DNA of 64,000 nucleotides from Pseudomonas putida (GCF_028682635.1 NZ_JANHLK010000007.1:186001-250000); one strand, 5' to 3'; shown: positions 26,511 to 38,943, counted from the first letter of the stretch. Notes: a model not told the origin generated them from the letters alone. Translations and numbers: made by a program.

Positions 26511-27767
26511 ATGGGTTACAAGAAGATTCAGGTTCCAGCCGTCGGCGACAAAATCACCGTCAATGCAGACCATTCTCTCAATGTTCCTAATAACCCGATC
26601 ATTCCTTTCATCGAAGGCGACGGCATTGGTGTCGACATCAGCCCGGTCATGATCAAGGTTGTCGATGCTGCTGTGAAAAAGGCTTACGGCGGCGAGCGCA
26701 AGATTTCCTGGATGGAAGTGTACGCCGGGGAAAAAGCGACCCAGGTCTACGATCAGGACACCTGGCTGCCTCAGGAAACCCTGGACGCGGTCAAGGATTA
26801 CGTGGTTTCCATCAAGGGCCCCCTGACCACGCCGGTCGGTGGCGGTATCCGTTCCCTCAACGTGGCCCTGCGCCAGCAACTCGACCTGTACGTCTGCCTG
26901 CGCCCGGTGCGCTGGTTCGAAGGCGTGCCAAGCCCGGTCAAGAAGCCAGGCGACGTCGACATGACGATCTTTCGCGAGAACTCCGAAGACATCTATGCCG
27001 GCATCGAGTGGAAGGCCGGTACCCCGGAAGCCACCAAGGTCATCAAGTTCCTTAAAGAAGAAATGGGCGTCACCAAGATCCGTTTCGACGAAAACTGCGG
27101 TATCGGCGTCAAGCCGGTGTCCCTGCAAGGCACCAAGCGCCTGGCGCGCAAGGCCCTGCAATATGTGGTCGACAACGATCGTGATTCGCTGACCATCGTG
27201 CACAAAGGCAACATCATGAAGTTCACCGAAGGTGCCTTCAAGGAATGGGCCTATGAAGTGGCGGCCGAAGAGTTCGGCGCGACCCTGCTCGACGGCGGTC
27301 CTTGGATGCAGTTCAAGAACCCGAAAACCGGCAAGAACGTTGTCGTCAAGGACGCCATCGCCGACGCCATGCTCCAGCAGATCCTGCTGCGCCCCGCGGA
27401 GTACGATGTGATCGCGACCCTGAACCTCAACGGCGACTACCTCTCCGATGCCCTGGCGGCGGAAGTGGGCGGTATCGGTATCGCACCGGGCGCCAACCTG
27501 TCCGACACCGTGGCCATGTTCGAAGCCACCCACGGTACCGCGCCGAAATACGCCGGCAAGGACCAGGTCAACCCGGGGTCGTTGATCCTGTCGGCTGAAA
27601 TGATGTTGCGCCACATGGGCTGGACCGAAGCGGCCGACCTGATCATCAAGGGCACCAACGGCGCGATTTCCGCCAAGACCGTGACCTATGACTTTGAACG
27701 CCTGATGGAAGGTGCCAAGCTGGTTTCTTCGTCCGGCTTCGGTGATGCGCTGATCTCGCACATGTAA
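26511..27767 (+). CDS. icd: NADP-dependent isocitrate dehydrogenase (dimeric)
   Basis: TCA-cycle enzyme, homodimeric, 418 residues (E. coli 416). Start [13 protein letters not shown] is chosen because GGAG stands 7 nt upstream; the longer frame is not family-like. The substrate/phosphorylation loop [12 protein letters not shown] contains S115, which aligns with E. coli S113, the target of AceK kinase/phosphatase; so control at the branch with AceA is plausible. Other blocks: [32 protein letters not shown] and [16 protein letters not shown] (NADP site). Confidence 0.98.
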   Translation: MGYKKIQVPAVGDKITVNADHSLNVPNNPIIPFIEGDGIGVDISPVMIKVVDAAVKKAYGGERKISWMEVYAGEKATQVYDQDTWLPQETLDAVKDYVVSIKGPLTTPVGGGIRSLNVALRQQLDLYVCLRPVRWFEGVPSPVKKPGDVDMTIFRENSEDIYAGIEWKAGTPEATKVIKFLKEEMGVTKIRFDENCGIGVKPVSLQGTKRLARKALQYVVDNDRDSLTIVHKGNIMKFTEGAFKEWAYEVAAEEFGATLLDGGPWMQFKNPKTGKNVVVKDAIADAMLQQILLRPAEYDVIATLNLNGDYLSDALAAEVGGIGIAPGANLSDTVAMFEATHGTAPKYAGKDQVNPGSLILSAEMMLRHMGWTEAADLIIKGTNGAISAKTVTYDFERLMEGAKLVSSSGFGDALISHM

Positions 27768-27784
27768 GAAAATCCGGGAATGCG

Positions 27785-27826
27785 AAAACCGCCCGGCTCA
27801 AGCGATTGAGTCGGGCGGTTTTTTTA
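27785..27826. terminator. bidirectional terminator between icd and cspD
   Basis: Long hairpin (CCGCCCG...CGGGCGG with further pairing CTCA/TGAG) followed by seven T on the plus strand and four T on the minus strand. It serves convergent icd and cspD. Confidence 0.9.
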
Positions 27827-27847
27827 TGACTGGATGACGCTGCTGCG

Positions 27848-28114
27848 TTAAACGGTAACGGTTTGTTGCGTAGCAGGGGTCACGGCATTTGTGCTATCGA
27901 CAGGGTTGCCAATGTTGACGGCGTGCAGCCCCTTGGGCCCCTGGATGATCTCGAAGACGACGGCTTGACCGGCCTTCAGGGTTTTATAACCGTCCATTTG
28001 AATGGCCGAGTAGTGGGCAAACAGGTCTTCTGTCTTGCCATCCTCGTTGATGAAACCGTAACCCTTGGCGTTGTTGAACCATTTCACCTTGCCACTGACC
28101 TTGACACCTGACAT
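27848..28114 (-). CDS. cspD: cold-shock domain protein CspD
   Basis: Small OB-fold nucleic-acid-binding protein, 88 residues from [16 protein letters not shown]1 is KGYGFI and RNP2 is [10 protein letters not shown]. coli CspD is a stationary-phase inhibitor of replication, and there too the gene sits divergent from clpS-clpA. I choose the ATG at 28114 because GAGGGAG lies 7 nt upstream; a GTG 20 codons earlier is open but poorly supported. A C-terminal extension of about 20 residues rich in T, V and Q is present. Confidence 0.93.
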   Translation of the reverse strand: MSGVKVSGKVKWFNNAKGYGFINEDGKTEDLFAHYSAIQMDGYKTLKAGQAVVFEIIQGPKGLHAVNIGNPVDSTNAVTPATQQTVTV

Positions 28115-28338
28115 ACCAACTCCCTCTGCAACAGACTCCATCACTGGAGTATCATCCAGTACATCCGCAGTCACTTCTTAGAAAAAAAGTTGACTCCGCG
28201 GACCTTTTTTACCCACTGTGGGCTCTATTGGTTGTAACACCGTTTTGCCGATAGTCAAGGTGACCAGGCAGTCGGAGTTGAAATCACCCAAGACCGCCCC
28301 CACCACTGTATTTGCACAACTGACGAACCTTTCTTTCC
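28115..28338. promoter_or_regulatory. divergent cspD / clpS promoter region
   Basis: 224 bp between two divergent starts, containing A/T runs near 28180-28210. It must hold both promoters, but I could not identify convincing hexamers. ClpS lacks a strong ribosome site upstream of its ATG. Confidence 0.4.
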
Positions 28339-28722
28339 ATGCATGCAATCAGCCAGATTCGACTAACATTCAATCAGGATCGCCCGACTCTCCAGAAAGA
28401 TCGCCCGGAGGAACACGACGACGATTCCGCAGGCATTGCTGTTCAGGAGGCCAAGCCTGCTTTACAGGCGCCGCCGATGTACAAGGTGGTTTTGTTCAAT
28501 GATGACTACACACCGATGGATTTCGTCGTCGAAGTGCTCGAGGTGTTTTTTAACCTGAATCGCGAGCTGGCGACCAAGGTCATGCTGGCCGTCCATACAG
28601 AAGGGCGGGCAGTATGTGGAGTGTTTACCCGCGACATCGCCGAGACAAAGGCCATGCAGGTCAACCAGTACGCCAGGGAAAGCCAGCATCCGCTACTCTG
28701 TGAAATCGAGAAGGACGGTTAA
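28339..28722 (+). CDS. clpS: ATP-dependent Clp protease adaptor ClpS
   Basis: Adaptor that delivers N-degron substrates to ClpAP. 127 residues (E. coli 106), with a disordered acidic N-terminal tail (about 1-40) that engages ClpA. Family core: [20 protein letters not shown], the helix and pocket that hold the N-terminal residue, then [21 protein letters not shown]. It precedes clpA by 30 nt. bpt and aat, which create or attach destabilising residues, are encoded 3-4 kb away. Confidence 0.96.
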   Translation: MHAISQIRLTFNQDRPTLQKDRPEEHDDDSAGIAVQEAKPALQAPPMYKVVLFNDDYTPMDFVVEVLEVFFNLNRELATKVMLAVHTEGRAVCGVFTRDIAETKAMQVNQYARESQHPLLCEIEKDG

Positions 28723-28752
28723 TCGCCGACCACTTGGGTATGAGGTGAAGCT

Positions 28753-31023
28753 ATGTTAAACCGCGAGCTCGAAGTCACCCTCAATCTTGCCTTCAAGGAG
28801 GCTCGTTCGAAGCGTCATGAATTCATGACCGTCGAACACCTGCTGCTGGCCCTATTGGACAATGAGGCTGCCGCCACCGTTTTGCGTGCGTGCGGCGCGA
28901 ACCTCGACAAACTCAAGCATGACCTGCAGGAGTTCATCGACTCCACCACGCCACTGATCCCCGTGCATGACGAGGATCGTGAGACCCAGCCAACCCTGGG
29001 CTTCCAGCGTGTCCTGCAACGTGCTGTGTTTCACGTACAGAGCTCGGGCAAACGCGAAGTGACTGGCGCCAACGTGCTGGTCGCGATCTTCAGTGAGCAA
29101 GAGAGTCAGGCAGTGTTCCTGCTGAAACAGCAGAGCGTTGCCCGTATCGATGTCGTCAACTACATCGCCCACGGCATTTCCAAGGTGCCAGGGCACGGCG
29201 ATCACTCCGAGGGCGAGCAAGATATGCAGGACGACGAGGGCGGGGAGTCTTCATCTTCAGGCAATCCACTGGATGCTTATGCCAGTAACCTCAATGAACT
29301 CGCGCGCCAGGGTCGAATCGATCCATTGGTAGGCCGTGAGCTGGAAGTCGAGCGCGTCGCCCAGATCCTGGCCCGTCGCCGCAAGAACAATCCGCTGCTG
29401 GTGGGTGAGGCGGGCGTGGGTAAAACCGCGATTGCCGAAGGCCTGGCCAAGCGCATTGTCGACAACCAGGTGCCGGACCTGCTGGCCAACAGCGTGGTGT
29501 ACTCCCTCGACCTGGGTGCCCTGCTGGCCGGGACCAAATACCGCGGCGATTTCGAGAAGCGCTTCAAGGCGCTGCTCAACGAGCTGAAAAAACGTCCGCA
29601 GGCGATCCTGTTCATCGACGAGATCCACACCATCATCGGTGCGGGTGCCGCGTCCGGTGGCGTCATGGACGCCTCGAACCTGCTCAAGCCGCTGCTGTCG
29701 TCCGGTGATATCCGTTGCATCGGCTCGACCACCTTCCAGGAATTCCGCGGGATCTTCGAGAAGGACCGTGCCCTGGCACGTCGCTTCCAGAAGGTCGATG
29801 TGTCGGAGCCTTCGGTGGAAGACACCATCGGTATCCTGCGCGGCCTGAAAGGGCGTTTCGAGTCCCATCACAATATCGAATACAGTGATGAGGCCCTGCG
29901 CGCCGCGGCTGAACTGGCTTCGCGCTACATCAATGACCGGCACATGCCGGACAAGGCGATCGATGTGATCGACGAGGCGGGTGCCTACCAACGCCTGCAA
30001 CCGATCGAAATGCGCGTAAAACGCATCGAAGTGCCTCAAGTCGAGGACATCGTCGCGAAAATCGCGCGTATTCCGCCAAAACACGTCACCAGCTCCGATA
30101 AAGAGCTGCTGCGTAACCTTGAGCGTGACCTGAAGCTGACGGTATTTGGCCAGGATGCCGCGATCGACTCGCTGGCGACCGCGATCAAGCTGTCCCGCGC
30201 CGGCCTCAAGTCGCCTGACAAGCCAGTCGGTTCGTTCCTGTTCGCCGGTCCCACCGGTGTCGGTAAGACCGAAGCGGCGCGTCAGTTGGCCAAGGCGCTG
30301 GGGGTCGAGCTGATTCGCTTCGACATGTCCGAGTACATGGAGCGCCACACCGTATCGCGTCTGATCGGTGCACCTCCAGGTTATGTCGGGTTCGATCAGG
30401 GCGGTCTGCTGACCGAAGCCATCACCAAGCAGCCACACTGCGTGCTGTTGCTCGATGAAATCGAGAAGGCGCACCCGGAAGTCTTCAACCTGCTGCTGCA
30501 GGTGATGGACCACGGGACGCTGACCGATAATAACGGGCGCAAGGCCGACTTCCGAAACGTGATCGTCATCATGACGACCAACGCCGGTGCCGAAACCGCA
30601 GCCCGTGCTTCGATCGGTTTCACCCATCAGGACCACTCGTCCGATGCGATGGAAGTGATCAAGAAGAGCTTCACGCCGGAGTTCCGCAACCGTCTGGACA
30701 CCATCATCCAGTTTGGTCGCCTCAGCCATGAGGTCATCAAGAGCGTGGTGGACAAGTTCCTTACCGAACTTCAGGCGCAGCTGGAAGACAAGCGTGTATT
30801 GCTGGAAGTCACCGATGCAGCCCGCAGCTGGTTGGCGGCTGGCGGTTACGACTCGGCAATGGGCGCTCGCCCGATGGCGCGCCTGATCCAGGACAAGATC
30901 AAGCGTCCACTGGCGGAGGAGATCCTCTTTGGCGAACTGGCCGAACATGGCGGTGTGGTCCACATCGACATCAAGGACGGCGAGCTGACCTTCGAGTTCG
31001 AAACCACGGCTGAAATGGCCTGA
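28753..31023 (+). CDS. clpA: ATP-dependent Clp protease ATP-binding subunit ClpA
   Basis: Hexameric AAA+ unfoldase that feeds ClpP. 756 residues (E. coli 758). The N-domain (1-~145) binds ClpS. First AAA+ module: Walker A GEAGVGKTA near 217 and Walker B ILFIDEIHT. Second module: Walker A GPTGVGKTE near 498 and Walker B LLLDEIEKAHP. The loop sequence ASIGF fits the IGL/IGF tripeptide that docks into ClpP. GAGGTGAAGCT before the ATG is a good ribosome site. A hairpin terminator follows. Confidence 0.98.
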   Translation: MLNRELEVTLNLAFKEARSKRHEFMTVEHLLLALLDNEAAATVLRACGANLDKLKHDLQEFIDSTTPLIPVHDEDRETQPTLGFQRVLQRAVFHVQSSGKREVTGANVLVAIFSEQESQAVFLLKQQSVARIDVVNYIAHGISKVPGHGDHSEGEQDMQDDEGGESSSSGNPLDAYASNLNELARQGRIDPLVGRELEVERVAQILARRRKNNPLLVGEAGVGKTAIAEGLAKRIVDNQVPDLLANSVVYSLDLGALLAGTKYRGDFEKRFKALLNELKKRPQAILFIDEIHTIIGAGAASGGVMDASNLLKPLLSSGDIRCIGSTTFQEFRGIFEKDRALARRFQKVDVSEPSVEDTIGILRGLKGRFESHHNIEYSDEALRAAAELASRYINDRHMPDKAIDVIDEAGAYQRLQPIEMRVKRIEVPQVEDIVAKIARIPPKHVTSSDKELLRNLERDLKLTVFGQDAAIDSLATAIKLSRAGLKSPDKPVGSFLFAGPTGVGKTEAARQLAKALGVELIRFDMSEYMERHTVSRLIGAPPGYVGFDQGGLLTEAITKQPHCVLLLDEIEKAHPEVFNLLLQVMDHGTLTDNNGRKADFRNVIVIMTTNAGAETAARASIGFTHQDHSSDAMEVIKKSFTPEFRNRLDTIIQFGRLSHEVIKSVVDKFLTELQAQLEDKRVLLEVTDAARSWLAAGGYDSAMGARPMARLIQDKIKRPLAEEILFGELAEHGGVVHIDIKDGELTFEFETTAEMA

Positions 31024-31044
31024 CGTCAAACCGCAACAAAGCAG

Positions 31045-31068
31045 AAAGGCGCCGATTGGCGCCTTTTT
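31045..31068 (+). terminator. Rho-independent terminator of clpA
   Basis: 8-bp stem AAGGCGCC / GGCGCCTT (31046-31053 with 31058-31065), GATT loop, and five T, 22 nt after the clpA stop. Confidence 0.9.
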
Positions 31069-31095
31069 GCTGTCTGTCAGGTGTGCACCGATCCC

Positions 31096-31186
31096 CTGTG
31101 GGAGCGGGCTTGCTCGCGAAGGCGGCTTAACATTCACCATCGATGTTGACTGATGCGCCGCTTTCGCGAGCAAGCCCGCTCCCACA
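31096..31186. repeat. REP pair (REPIN), GGAGCGGGC class
   Basis: CTGTGGGAGCGGGCTTGCTC and its inverted partner ending CCCACA at 31186; lies between convergent clpA and infA, flanked by both terminators. Confidence 0.9.
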
Positions 31187-31221
31187 TTGGTTTTGTGTGC
31201 TGCATCAAATCGCAGGCAAAC

Positions 31222-31247
31222 AAAAACGCCCGGCATAAGCCGGGCGT
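31222..31247 (-). terminator. Rho-independent terminator of infA
   Basis: 9-bp stem ACGCCCGGC / GCCGGGCGT (31226-31234 with 31239-31247), ATAA loop, five T on the minus strand. 15 nt after the infA stop. Confidence 0.9.
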
Positions 31248-31262
31248 CTTGTATTGACCTGA

Positions 31263-31481
31263 TTAGCGAGCGCGGTAAGTGATGCGCCCTTTGCTCAAGT
31301 CATAGGGCGTCAGCTCGACGCGCACCTTGTCACCGGTAAGAATACGAATGTAGTTCTTGCGCATCTTGCCGGAAATATGCGCGGTTACGACGTGCCCATT
31401 TTCCAACTCCACACGAAACATGGTGTTGGGCAGGGTGTCGACGACAGTGCCTTCCATTTCGAAGCTGTCTTCTTTCGACAT
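31263..31481 (-). CDS. infA: translation initiation factor IF-1
   Basis: 72-residue OB-fold protein that occupies the ribosomal A site during initiation. [20 protein letters not shown] and the middle block [19 protein letters not shown] are nearly universal in proteobacteria. Length is exact for the family. The longer upstream frame is ignored. Located after bpt, as in other pseudomonads, with 111 nt between, enough for its own promoter. Confidence 0.98.
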
Positions 31482-31592
31482 GCAGTAAAGCCCTCGGTGT
31501 CCAATGAATGGCCCGGTGCAACTGCGCCAGGCAAAAGCGGCGTGCATTGTGCCCGAAAAAGGGTGTTCAAGCCAAGGGGTTTAGGGCCTGCT

Positions 31593-32300
31593 CTAGTTCA
31601 GGACGACCCAGCGCTGGTTTATCAGCAGTTCGATGGGGCGATACTGGGTCTTGTAGCTCATTTTTTTGCAGTTCTTGATCCAGTAGCCCAGGTAAACCGC
31701 ATCCAGCCCCAGTCGCCGGGCTTCGGCGATTTGCCAGAGTATGGCGTAGCGCCCCAGGCTGCGGCGCTCTTCGGCGGGTTCATAGAAGGTGTAGACCGCC
31801 GACAGACCGTTCGGCAGAAGGTCGGTGACGGCAATGGCCAGCAATCGACCCTGGAGGCGGAATTCGTAGAACCGGGAAAATGGCAGGTCGCGGACCAGGA
31901 AGGTGGAAAACTGATCGCGACTGGGTGGGTACATGTCGCCATCGGCATGGCGTTCTTCGATGTAGCGCTGGTAAAGATCGAAATACTCTTCGCTGAAACC
32001 CGGCTTTGCGGGGCGCACCTGCAAGTCGGCGTTGCGTTTGAAAATGCGTTTTTGCTGACGATTGGGGGTGAATTGCCCGACTGGAATGCGCGCCGGTACG
32101 CACGCATTGCAATTCTGGCAATGGGGGCGATACAGATGGTCGCCACTGCGCCGAAAACCCATTTCAGACAGGTCTGCATAGACGTGCACATCCATGGGCT
32201 GGCTAGGGTCGAGAAACAGGGTCGTGGCCTGCTCCTCGGGCAGATAACTGCAGGAGTGGGGTTGAGTGGCATAAAACTTCAAACGCGCCAACTCGGTCAT
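31593..32300 (-). CDS. bpt: aspartate/glutamate leucyltransferase (N-end rule)
   Basis: Transfers leucine from Leu-tRNA to N-terminal Asp or Glu, making substrates for ClpS-ClpAP. 235 residues from [20 protein letters not shown]. Arginyltransferase-family cysteines are visible near the start (CSYL) and in [13 protein letters not shown]. The blocks [20 protein letters not shown] and [19 protein letters not shown] are family-specific. Often annotated as 'arginyltransferase' (ate); the bacterial enzyme of this branch (Bpt) is a leucyltransferase by known biochemistry in Vibrio. 56 nt downstream of aat, same transcript. Confidence 0.95.
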   Translation of the reverse strand: MTELARLKFYATQPHSCSYLPEEQATTLFLDPSQPMDVHVYADLSEMGFRRSGDHLYRPHCQNCNACVPARIPVGQFTPNRQQKRIFKRNADLQVRPAKPGFSEEYFDLYQRYIEERHADGDMYPPSRDQFSTFLVRDLPFSRFYEFRLQGRLLAIAVTDLLPNGLSAVYTFYEPAEERRSLGRYAILWQIAEARRLGLDAVYLGYWIKNCKKMSYKTQYRPIELLINQRWVVLN

Positions 32301-32356
32301 GATCAACCCTCGGGATAAGCTTTTGAATAAGTGTAAGCCACGCGGACAAAAGTCGC

Positions 32357-33037
32357 TCAGCAAACCCAGGTTGCATGATTGGGTTGATCCAGATGCCGCG
32401 CCAGGTAGTCGGCAAACTCGCGGCGTGGAATCGCCCGGGCACCCAGGCTGTGCAAATGGTCGGTGGGCATCTGGCAGTCGATGAGCACAAAACCCGAGTC
32501 TTTCAGATGTTGCACCAGTGTGGCAAAGCCAAATTTGGAGGCGTTGTCGGCCAGGCTGAACATGGATTCGCCGAAAAACAGCTGGCCCATCGCCAGGCCG
32601 TACAGCCCGCCCACCAGTTCGTCCTGGTCCCAGACTTCCACTGAGTGCGCATGGCCGCGCCTGTGCAGCTCGATATAGGCGTCCTGCATGGCATCGGTGA
32701 TCCAGGTGCCGTCCGCATACTCCCGGGGTGCGGCGCAGGCACGGATGACCGCGGCGAAATCCTGATCGAAGGTCACCTGGTAGCGTTGTTGGCGCAGAAG
32801 TTTCTTCAGGCTGCGGGACACATGCAGTTCATCGGGAAACAGCACGGTGCGAGGGTCCGGCGACCACCAGAGAATCGGCTGGCCTTCGGAAAACCAGGGG
32901 AAGCAGCCATGGCGGTAAGCCTGGATCAACCGGTCGGCGGACAGGTCGCCACCGGCCGCCAGCAATCCATTGGGATCACGCATGGCCTTTTCCAGCGCCG
33001 GGAACGTCAGGGTGTTGCGTTGTAACCAAGTCAGCAT
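32357..33037 (-). CDS. aat: leucyl/phenylalanyl-tRNA-protein transferase
   Basis: Attaches Leu or Phe to N-terminal Lys/Arg, the other entry into the N-end rule. 226 residues (E. coli 234) from [13 protein letters not shown]; a longer frame into the trxB-aat gap is alanine/proline-rich and not family-like. Motifs: [21 protein letters not shown] and [18 protein letters not shown] at the N-terminus, [16 protein letters not shown] in the catalytic part. Sits between trxB and bpt. Confidence 0.96.
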   Translation of the reverse strand: MLTWLQRNTLTFPALEKAMRDPNGLLAAGGDLSADRLIQAYRHGCFPWFSEGQPILWWSPDPRTVLFPDELHVSRSLKKLLRQQRYQVTFDQDFAAVIRACAAPREYADGTWITDAMQDAYIELHRRGHAHSVEVWDQDELVGGLYGLAMGQLFFGESMFSLADNASKFGFATLVQHLKDSGFVLIDCQMPTDHLHSLGARAIPRREFADYLARHLDQPNHATWVC

Positions 33038-33099
33038 GGCATCAGGGCTTGCAGAAGGGGAGGGCGGGGCGGGCGCAGGGCCCGCCGTGGAGTGTGCGG

Positions 33100-34333
<1,234 letters not shown>

Positions 34334-36775
34334 ATGGACGCGCCATTGGCGCAGGAAAAGCAGGTTTTGAAGAAATCCACCGTAGCACCCAAAACAGTTG
34401 TTCCACTCTGGCGCCAGCACTTGCACTACCGCCTCAAGGAAGGTGCATTGATCGCCATCGGAGCGTTGTGCCTGTTCCTGATGATGGCCTTGCTGACCTA
34501 TGGCAAGGACGATCCGGGCTGGAGCCACAACAGCAAGATCGATGACGTGCAGAACTTCGGCGGCCCGGCGGGCTCCTACAGCGCCGATATCCTGTTCATG
34601 GTGCTGGGTTACTTTGCCTATATCTTCCCGCTGTTGCTGGCGATCAAGGCCTACCAGATCTTCCGTCAACGCCACGAGCCGTGGGAGTGGAGTGGCTGGC
34701 TGTTCTCCTGGCGCCTGATCGGCCTGGTGTTCCTGGTGCTTTCCGGTGCCGCGCTGGCGCACATCCATTTCCATGCTGCCACCGGTCTGCCGGCCGGCGC
34801 TGGCGGGGCGCTGGGCGAGAGCCTTGGTGACCTGGCGAAGAACGCGCTGAACATCCAGGGCAGCACGCTGCTGTTCATCGCCCTGTTCCTGTTCGGCCTC
34901 ACGGTGTTCACCGACCTGTCATGGTTCAAGGTGATGGACGTCACCGGCAAGATCACCCTCGACCTGTTCGAACTGTTCCAGGGCGCCGCCAATCGCTGGT
35001 GGGCGGCCCGAGTCGAGCGCAAGCAACTGGTTGCGCAACTGCGTGAAGTCGATGACCGCGTGCACGATGTGGTCGCGCCGACCGTCACCGACAAGCGTGA
35101 GCAAGCCAAGGTCAAGGAGCGCCTGATCGAACGCGAGCAGGCCCTGAGCAAGCACATGTCCGAGCGCGAGAAGCAGGTGCCGCCGGTGATCGCCCCGGCG
35201 CCACCCAAACCGCCAGCGCCGAGCAAGCGCGTGGAAAAAGAGAAGCAGGCGCCGTTGTTCGTCGACAGCGCCGTTGAAGGCACCTTGCCGCCGATCTCGA
35301 TTCTCGACCCGGCGGAAAAGAAACAGCTCAATTACTCGCCCGAATCCCTGGCGGCCGTCGGCCACCTGCTGGAAATCAAGCTCAAGGAATTCGGCGTCGA
35401 AGTCACCGTGGACTCGATTCATCCGGGTCCGGTGATTACCCGTTACGAGATCCAGCCGGCGGCAGGGGTCAAGGTCAGCCGTATCGCCAACCTCGCCAAG
35501 GACCTGGCGCGTTCCCTGGCCGTGACCAGTGTGCGTGTGGTGGAAGTGATTCCGGGCAAGACCACGGTCGGTATCGAGATTCCCAACGAAGACCGGCAGA
35601 TCGTGCGCTTCTCCGAAGTGCTGTCGACCCCCGAGTACGACAACTTCAAGTCCCCGGTCACCCTGGCCCTGGGCCATGACATCGGCGGCAAGCCGGTGAT
35701 CACTGACCTCGCGAAGATGCCGCACCTGCTGGTGGCCGGTACCACCGGTTCCGGTAAGTCGGTGGGTGTGAACGCGATGATCCTGTCGATCCTGTTCAAG
35801 TCCGGCCCGGAAGATGCCAAGCTGATCATGATCGACCCGAAAATGCTCGAGCTGTCGATCTACGAAGGCATTCCGCACCTGCTGTGCCCGGTGGTGACCG
35901 ACATGAAGGACGCCGCCAATGCCTTGCGCTGGAGCGTTGCCGAGATGGAGCGACGCTACAAGCTGATGGCGAAGATGGGCGTGCGTAACCTGTCCGGCTT
36001 CAACGCCAAGGTCAAGGAAGCGCAGGACGCCGGCGAGCCATTGAGCGACCCGTTGTACAAGCGCGAAAGCATCCACGACGAAGCGCCGTTGCTGCAGAAG
36101 CTGCCGACCATCGTGGTGGTGGTCGACGAATTCGCCGACATGATGATGATCGTCGGCAAGAAGGTTGAAGAGCTGATCGCCCGTATCGCCCAGAAGGCGC
36201 GGGCGGCGGGTATCCACCTGATCCTCGCGACCCAGCGTCCGTCGGTGGACGTGATCACCGGCCTGATCAAGGCCAACATCCCGACCCGCATGGCGTTCCA
36301 GGTGTCGAGCAAGATCGACTCGCGGACCATCATCGACCAGGGCGGCGCTGAACAACTGCTCGGCCACGGTGACATGCTCTACATGCCGCCGGGTACCAGC
36401 CTGCCGATCCGGGTTCACGGCGCGTTCGTGTCCGACGACGAGGTCCATCGCGTGGTCGAGGCCTGGAAACTGCGTGGCGCGCCGGAATACAACGACGACA
36501 TCCTCAACGGTGTCGAAGAGGCGGGCAGCGGCTTTGAAGGCAGCAGCGGTGGCGGCGACGGCGATGATCCGGAAGCTGATGCGCTGTATGACGAAGCGGT
36601 GCAGTTCGTCCTGGAAAGCCGTCGTGCGTCCATTTCAGCGGTGCAGCGCAAGCTGAAGATCGGCTACAACCGCGCCGCGCGCATGATCGAAGCCATGGAA
36701 ATGGCCGGCGTCGTGACGTCCATGAACACCAACGGTTCGCGTGAAGTCCTGGCCCCCGGCCCGGTGCGCGACTGA
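34334..36775 (+). CDS. ftsK: DNA translocase FtsK
   Basis: Divisome-anchored DNA pump that clears chromosome ends and activates XerCD at dif. 813 residues from the ATG. A TTG 11 codons later (34367, giving [15 protein letters not shown]) has AGGAAAAGCAGG upstream and may be the true start. Four N-terminal membrane helices (about 40-215), then a linker much shorter than that of E. coli FtsK (1329 residues), rich in P, K and E. RecA-like motor: Walker [10 protein letters not shown] near 468, Walker [12 protein letters not shown] near 596. The C-terminal gamma winged helix (about 750-813), including [19 protein letters not shown], reads KOPS. Confidence 0.97.
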   Translation: MDAPLAQEKQVLKKSTVAPKTVVPLWRQHLHYRLKEGALIAIGALCLFLMMALLTYGKDDPGWSHNSKIDDVQNFGGPAGSYSADILFMVLGYFAYIFPLLLAIKAYQIFRQRHEPWEWSGWLFSWRLIGLVFLVLSGAALAHIHFHAATGLPAGAGGALGESLGDLAKNALNIQGSTLLFIALFLFGLTVFTDLSWFKVMDVTGKITLDLFELFQGAANRWWAARVERKQLVAQLREVDDRVHDVVAPTVTDKREQAKVKERLIEREQALSKHMSEREKQVPPVIAPAPPKPPAPSKRVEKEKQAPLFVDSAVEGTLPPISILDPAEKKQLNYSPESLAAVGHLLEIKLKEFGVEVTVDSIHPGPVITRYEIQPAAGVKVSRIANLAKDLARSLAVTSVRVVEVIPGKTTVGIEIPNEDRQIVRFSEVLSTPEYDNFKSPVTLALGHDIGGKPVITDLAKMPHLLVAGTTGSGKSVGVNAMILSILFKSGPEDAKLIMIDPKMLELSIYEGIPHLLCPVVTDMKDAANALRWSVAEMERRYKLMAKMGVRNLSGFNAKVKEAQDAGEPLSDPLYKRESIHDEAPLLQKLPTIVVVVDEFADMMMIVGKKVEELIARIAQKARAAGIHLILATQRPSVDVITGLIKANIPTRMAFQVSSKIDSRTIIDQGGAEQLLGHGDMLYMPPGTSLPIRVHGAFVSDDEVHRVVEAWKLRGAPEYNDDILNGVEEAGSGFEGSSGGGDGDDPEADALYDEAVQFVLESRRASISAVQRKLKIGYNRAARMIEAMEMAGVVTSMNTNGSREVLAPGPVRD

Positions 36776-36790
36776 CCCGACACTGAAAAG

Positions 36791-36814
36791 GGGCGGCGTC
36801 CTGAGGCGCCGCCC
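36791..36814 (+). other. GC-rich hairpin between ftsK and lolA
   Basis: Perfect 8-bp stem GGGCGGCG / CGCCGCCC (36791-36798 with 36807-36814) with an 8-nt loop but no T-run after it. It may stabilise the 3' end of ftsK mRNA or act as a Rho-dependent boundary. Confidence 0.5.
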
Positions 36815-36843
36815 GCACTCCCACGAATGTTATGAGGACTCCC

Positions 36844-37467
36844 ATGCGTCTGATCCGCATGCTGTTGCTGCCGGTACTGGCTTTGAGCACGCTCTCGGCC
36901 CACGCCGATGACAAGGACGTGGCACGCCTGACCCAATTGCTGGAAAAATCCCAGACCCTGACCGCGCGTTTCTCCCAGCTGACCCTGGATGGCTCGGGTA
37001 CCCAGTTGCAGGAAACCGCCGGCGAAATGTCGCTGCAGCGCCCGGGCCTGTTCTATTGGCACACCAATGCGCCCGCCGAGCAGACCATGGTCTCCGACGG
37101 CAAGAAGGTCACCCTGTGGGACCCGGACCTGGAACAGGCCACCATCAAGAACCTCGACCAGCGCCTGACCCAGACCCCGGCGTTGCTGCTGTCCGGTGAC
37201 GTGTCGAAGATCAGCCAGAGCTTCGATATCAGCGCCAAGGAAGCCGGCGGCGTGATCGACTTCACCTTGAAGCCGAAAACCAAGGACACTCTGTTCGACA
37301 GCCTGCGCCTGTCGTTCCGCAATGGCCTGGTCAACGATATGCAGCTGATCGACAGCGTCGGCCAGCGCACCAATATCCTGTTCACCGGGGTGAAGGCCAA
37401 CGAGCCGATCCCGGCTTCCAAGTTCAAGTTCGACATCCCCAAGGGTGCGGACGTGATCCAGGAATAA
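36844..37467 (+). CDS. lolA: outer-membrane lipoprotein carrier protein LolA
   Basis: Periplasmic chaperone that carries lipoproteins from LolCDE to LolB. 207 residues (E. coli 203). ATG at 36844 is chosen because TGAGGAC precedes it and the signal peptide begins there ([21 protein letters not shown], cleavage after AHA). Mature part starts [55 protein letters not shown] and [11 protein letters not shown] are family blocks. Follows ftsK by 68 nt and precedes rarA, a conserved order. Confidence 0.96.
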   Translation: MRLIRMLLLPVLALSTLSAHADDKDVARLTQLLEKSQTLTARFSQLTLDGSGTQLQETAGEMSLQRPGLFYWHTNAPAEQTMVSDGKKVTLWDPDLEQATIKNLDQRLTQTPALLLSGDVSKISQSFDISAKEAGGVIDFTLKPKTKDTLFDSLRLSFRNGLVNDMQLIDSVGQRTNILFTGVKANEPIPASKFKFDIPKGADVIQE

Positions 37468-37483
37468 ACGCAAAAACACCTTT

Positions 37484-37571
37484 TGGGAGCGGGCTTGCTC
37501 GCGAAGGTGGTGTGTCATTCAGCATTGAAGGTGACTGATACACCACCTTCGCGAGCAAGCCCGCTCCCACA
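37484..37571. repeat. REP pair (REPIN), GGAGCGGGC class
   Basis: TGGGAGCGGGCTTGCTCGCG and its inverted partner (CGCGAGCAAGCCCGCTCCCA), about 45 nt apart, between lolA and rarA. The spacer itself carries GGTGGTGTGTCA / TGATACACCACC, which extends the pairing. Confidence 0.9.
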
Positions 37572-37620
37572 GGGGTTAATCATCGATCTCAGGATTATCT
37601 AGAGGTTTTAAACGTACGCC

Positions 37621-38943
37621 ATGGACCTGTTTCGCAGCGCCCCCATCGCCCAGCCCCTGGCCGCCCGCCTGCGCGCGACCAACCTGGACGAGTACGTCGG
37701 TCAGGAACACGTGCTCGCTCGCGGCAAGCCCTTGCGCGAAGCCCTGGAGCAGGGTGCCCTGCATTCGATGATTTTCTGGGGACCGCCGGGAGTGGGCAAG
37801 ACCACCCTGGCGCGGTTGCTCGCGGAAGTCTCCGAGGCGCATTTCGAAACGGTGTCAGCGGTGCTGGCCGGGGTGAAGGAAATCCGCCAGGCGGTGGAAA
37901 TCGCCAAGCAGCAGGCCGCGCAGTACGGCCGGCGGACGATCCTGTTCGTCGACGAAGTGCACCGCTTCAACAAGTCCCAGCAGGATGCGTTCCTGCCGTA
38001 TGTCGAAGATGGCACGCTGATCTTCATCGGCGCGACCACGGAAAACCCCTCGTTCGAACTCAACAACGCCTTGCTCTCCCGCGCGCGGGTCTATGTGCTC
38101 AAGAGCCTCGACGAAGCCGCACTGCGCAAACTGGTGCACCGCGCGTTGACCGAAGAGCGCGGCCTGGGCAAGCGCAACCTGACCCTCAGCGATGAAGGCT
38201 TCCAGATGCTGCTGTCGGCTGCTGATGGCGATGGCCGGCGCTTGCTCAACCTGTTGGAAAACGCCTCGGACCTGGCCGAAGACAACAGCGAGATCGGCAC
38301 CGACCTGCTGCAAAGCCTGCTCGGCGATACCCGTCGGCGCTTCGACAAGGGCGGCGAAGCCTTCTACGACCAGATCTCCGCGCTGCATAAATCCGTGCGC
38401 GGTTCCAACCCCAACGGCGCGCTGTACTGGTTCGCGCGCATGATCGATGGCGGCTGCGATCCGCTGTACCTGGCCCGGCGCGTGGTGCGCATGGCCAGCG
38501 AAGACATCGGCAATGCCGACCCGCGTGCGCTGAGCCTGTGCCTGGCGGCGTGGGAAGTGCAGGAGCGCCTCGGCAGCCCCGAGGGCGAATTGGCGGTGGC
38601 CCAGGCCATCACCTATCTGGCCTGCGCGCCGAAGAGCAACGCGGTGTACATGGGTTTCAAGACCGCACTGCGTGCCGCCGCCGAACACGGTTCGCTGGAA
38701 GTGCCGCTGCACCTGCGCAACGCACCGACCAAGCTGATGAAGCAGCTCGGGTATGGCGACGAATACCGTTATGCCCACGACGAACCGGATGCCTACGCCG
38801 CCGGGGAAGATTACTTTCCGGAAGAACTTGAGCCGATTCCGTTCTATCAGCCGGTACCCCGTGGCCTGGAATTGAAGATCGGCGAGAAGCTCAATCACCT
38901 GGCCAAGCTCGACCGACTGAGCCCCCGGCAGCGGAGAAAATAG
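37621..38943 (+). CDS. rarA: replication-associated recombination protein A
   Basis: AAA+ ATPase of the clamp-loader/RarA (MgsA, WRNIP1) family acting at stalled replication forks, soluble. 440 residues (E. coli 447). Opening block [20 protein letters not shown] and [16 protein letters not shown], Walker [12 protein letters not shown] near 53, Walker [16 protein letters not shown] near 110, sensor [12 protein letters not shown], then the C-terminal oligomerisation region ([19 protein letters not shown]). The stop overlaps the GTG start of crcB by one base. Confidence 0.97.
   Translation: MDLFRSAPIAQPLAARLRATNLDEYVGQEHVLARGKPLREALEQGALHSMIFWGPPGVGKTTLARLLAEVSEAHFETVSAVLAGVKEIRQAVEIAKQQAAQYGRRTILFVDEVHRFNKSQQDAFLPYVEDGTLIFIGATTENPSFELNNALLSRARVYVLKSLDEAALRKLVHRALTEERGLGKRNLTLSDEGFQMLLSAADGDGRRLLNLLENASDLAEDNSEIGTDLLQSLLGDTRRRFDKGGEAFYDQISALHKSVRGSNPNGALYWFARMIDGGCDPLYLARRVVRMASEDIGNADPRALSLCLAAWEVQERLGSPEGELAVAQAITYLACAPKSNAVYMGFKTALRAAAEHGSLEVPLHLRNAPTKLMKQLGYGDEYRYAHDEPDAYAAGEDYFPEELEPIPFYQPVPRGLELKIGEKLNHLAKLDRLSPRQRRK

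Noticed and set aside
27848..28174. GTG start 20 codons upstream in cspD
   Set aside because: The ATG at 28114 has GAGGGAG in front and gives the usual CspD N-terminus.
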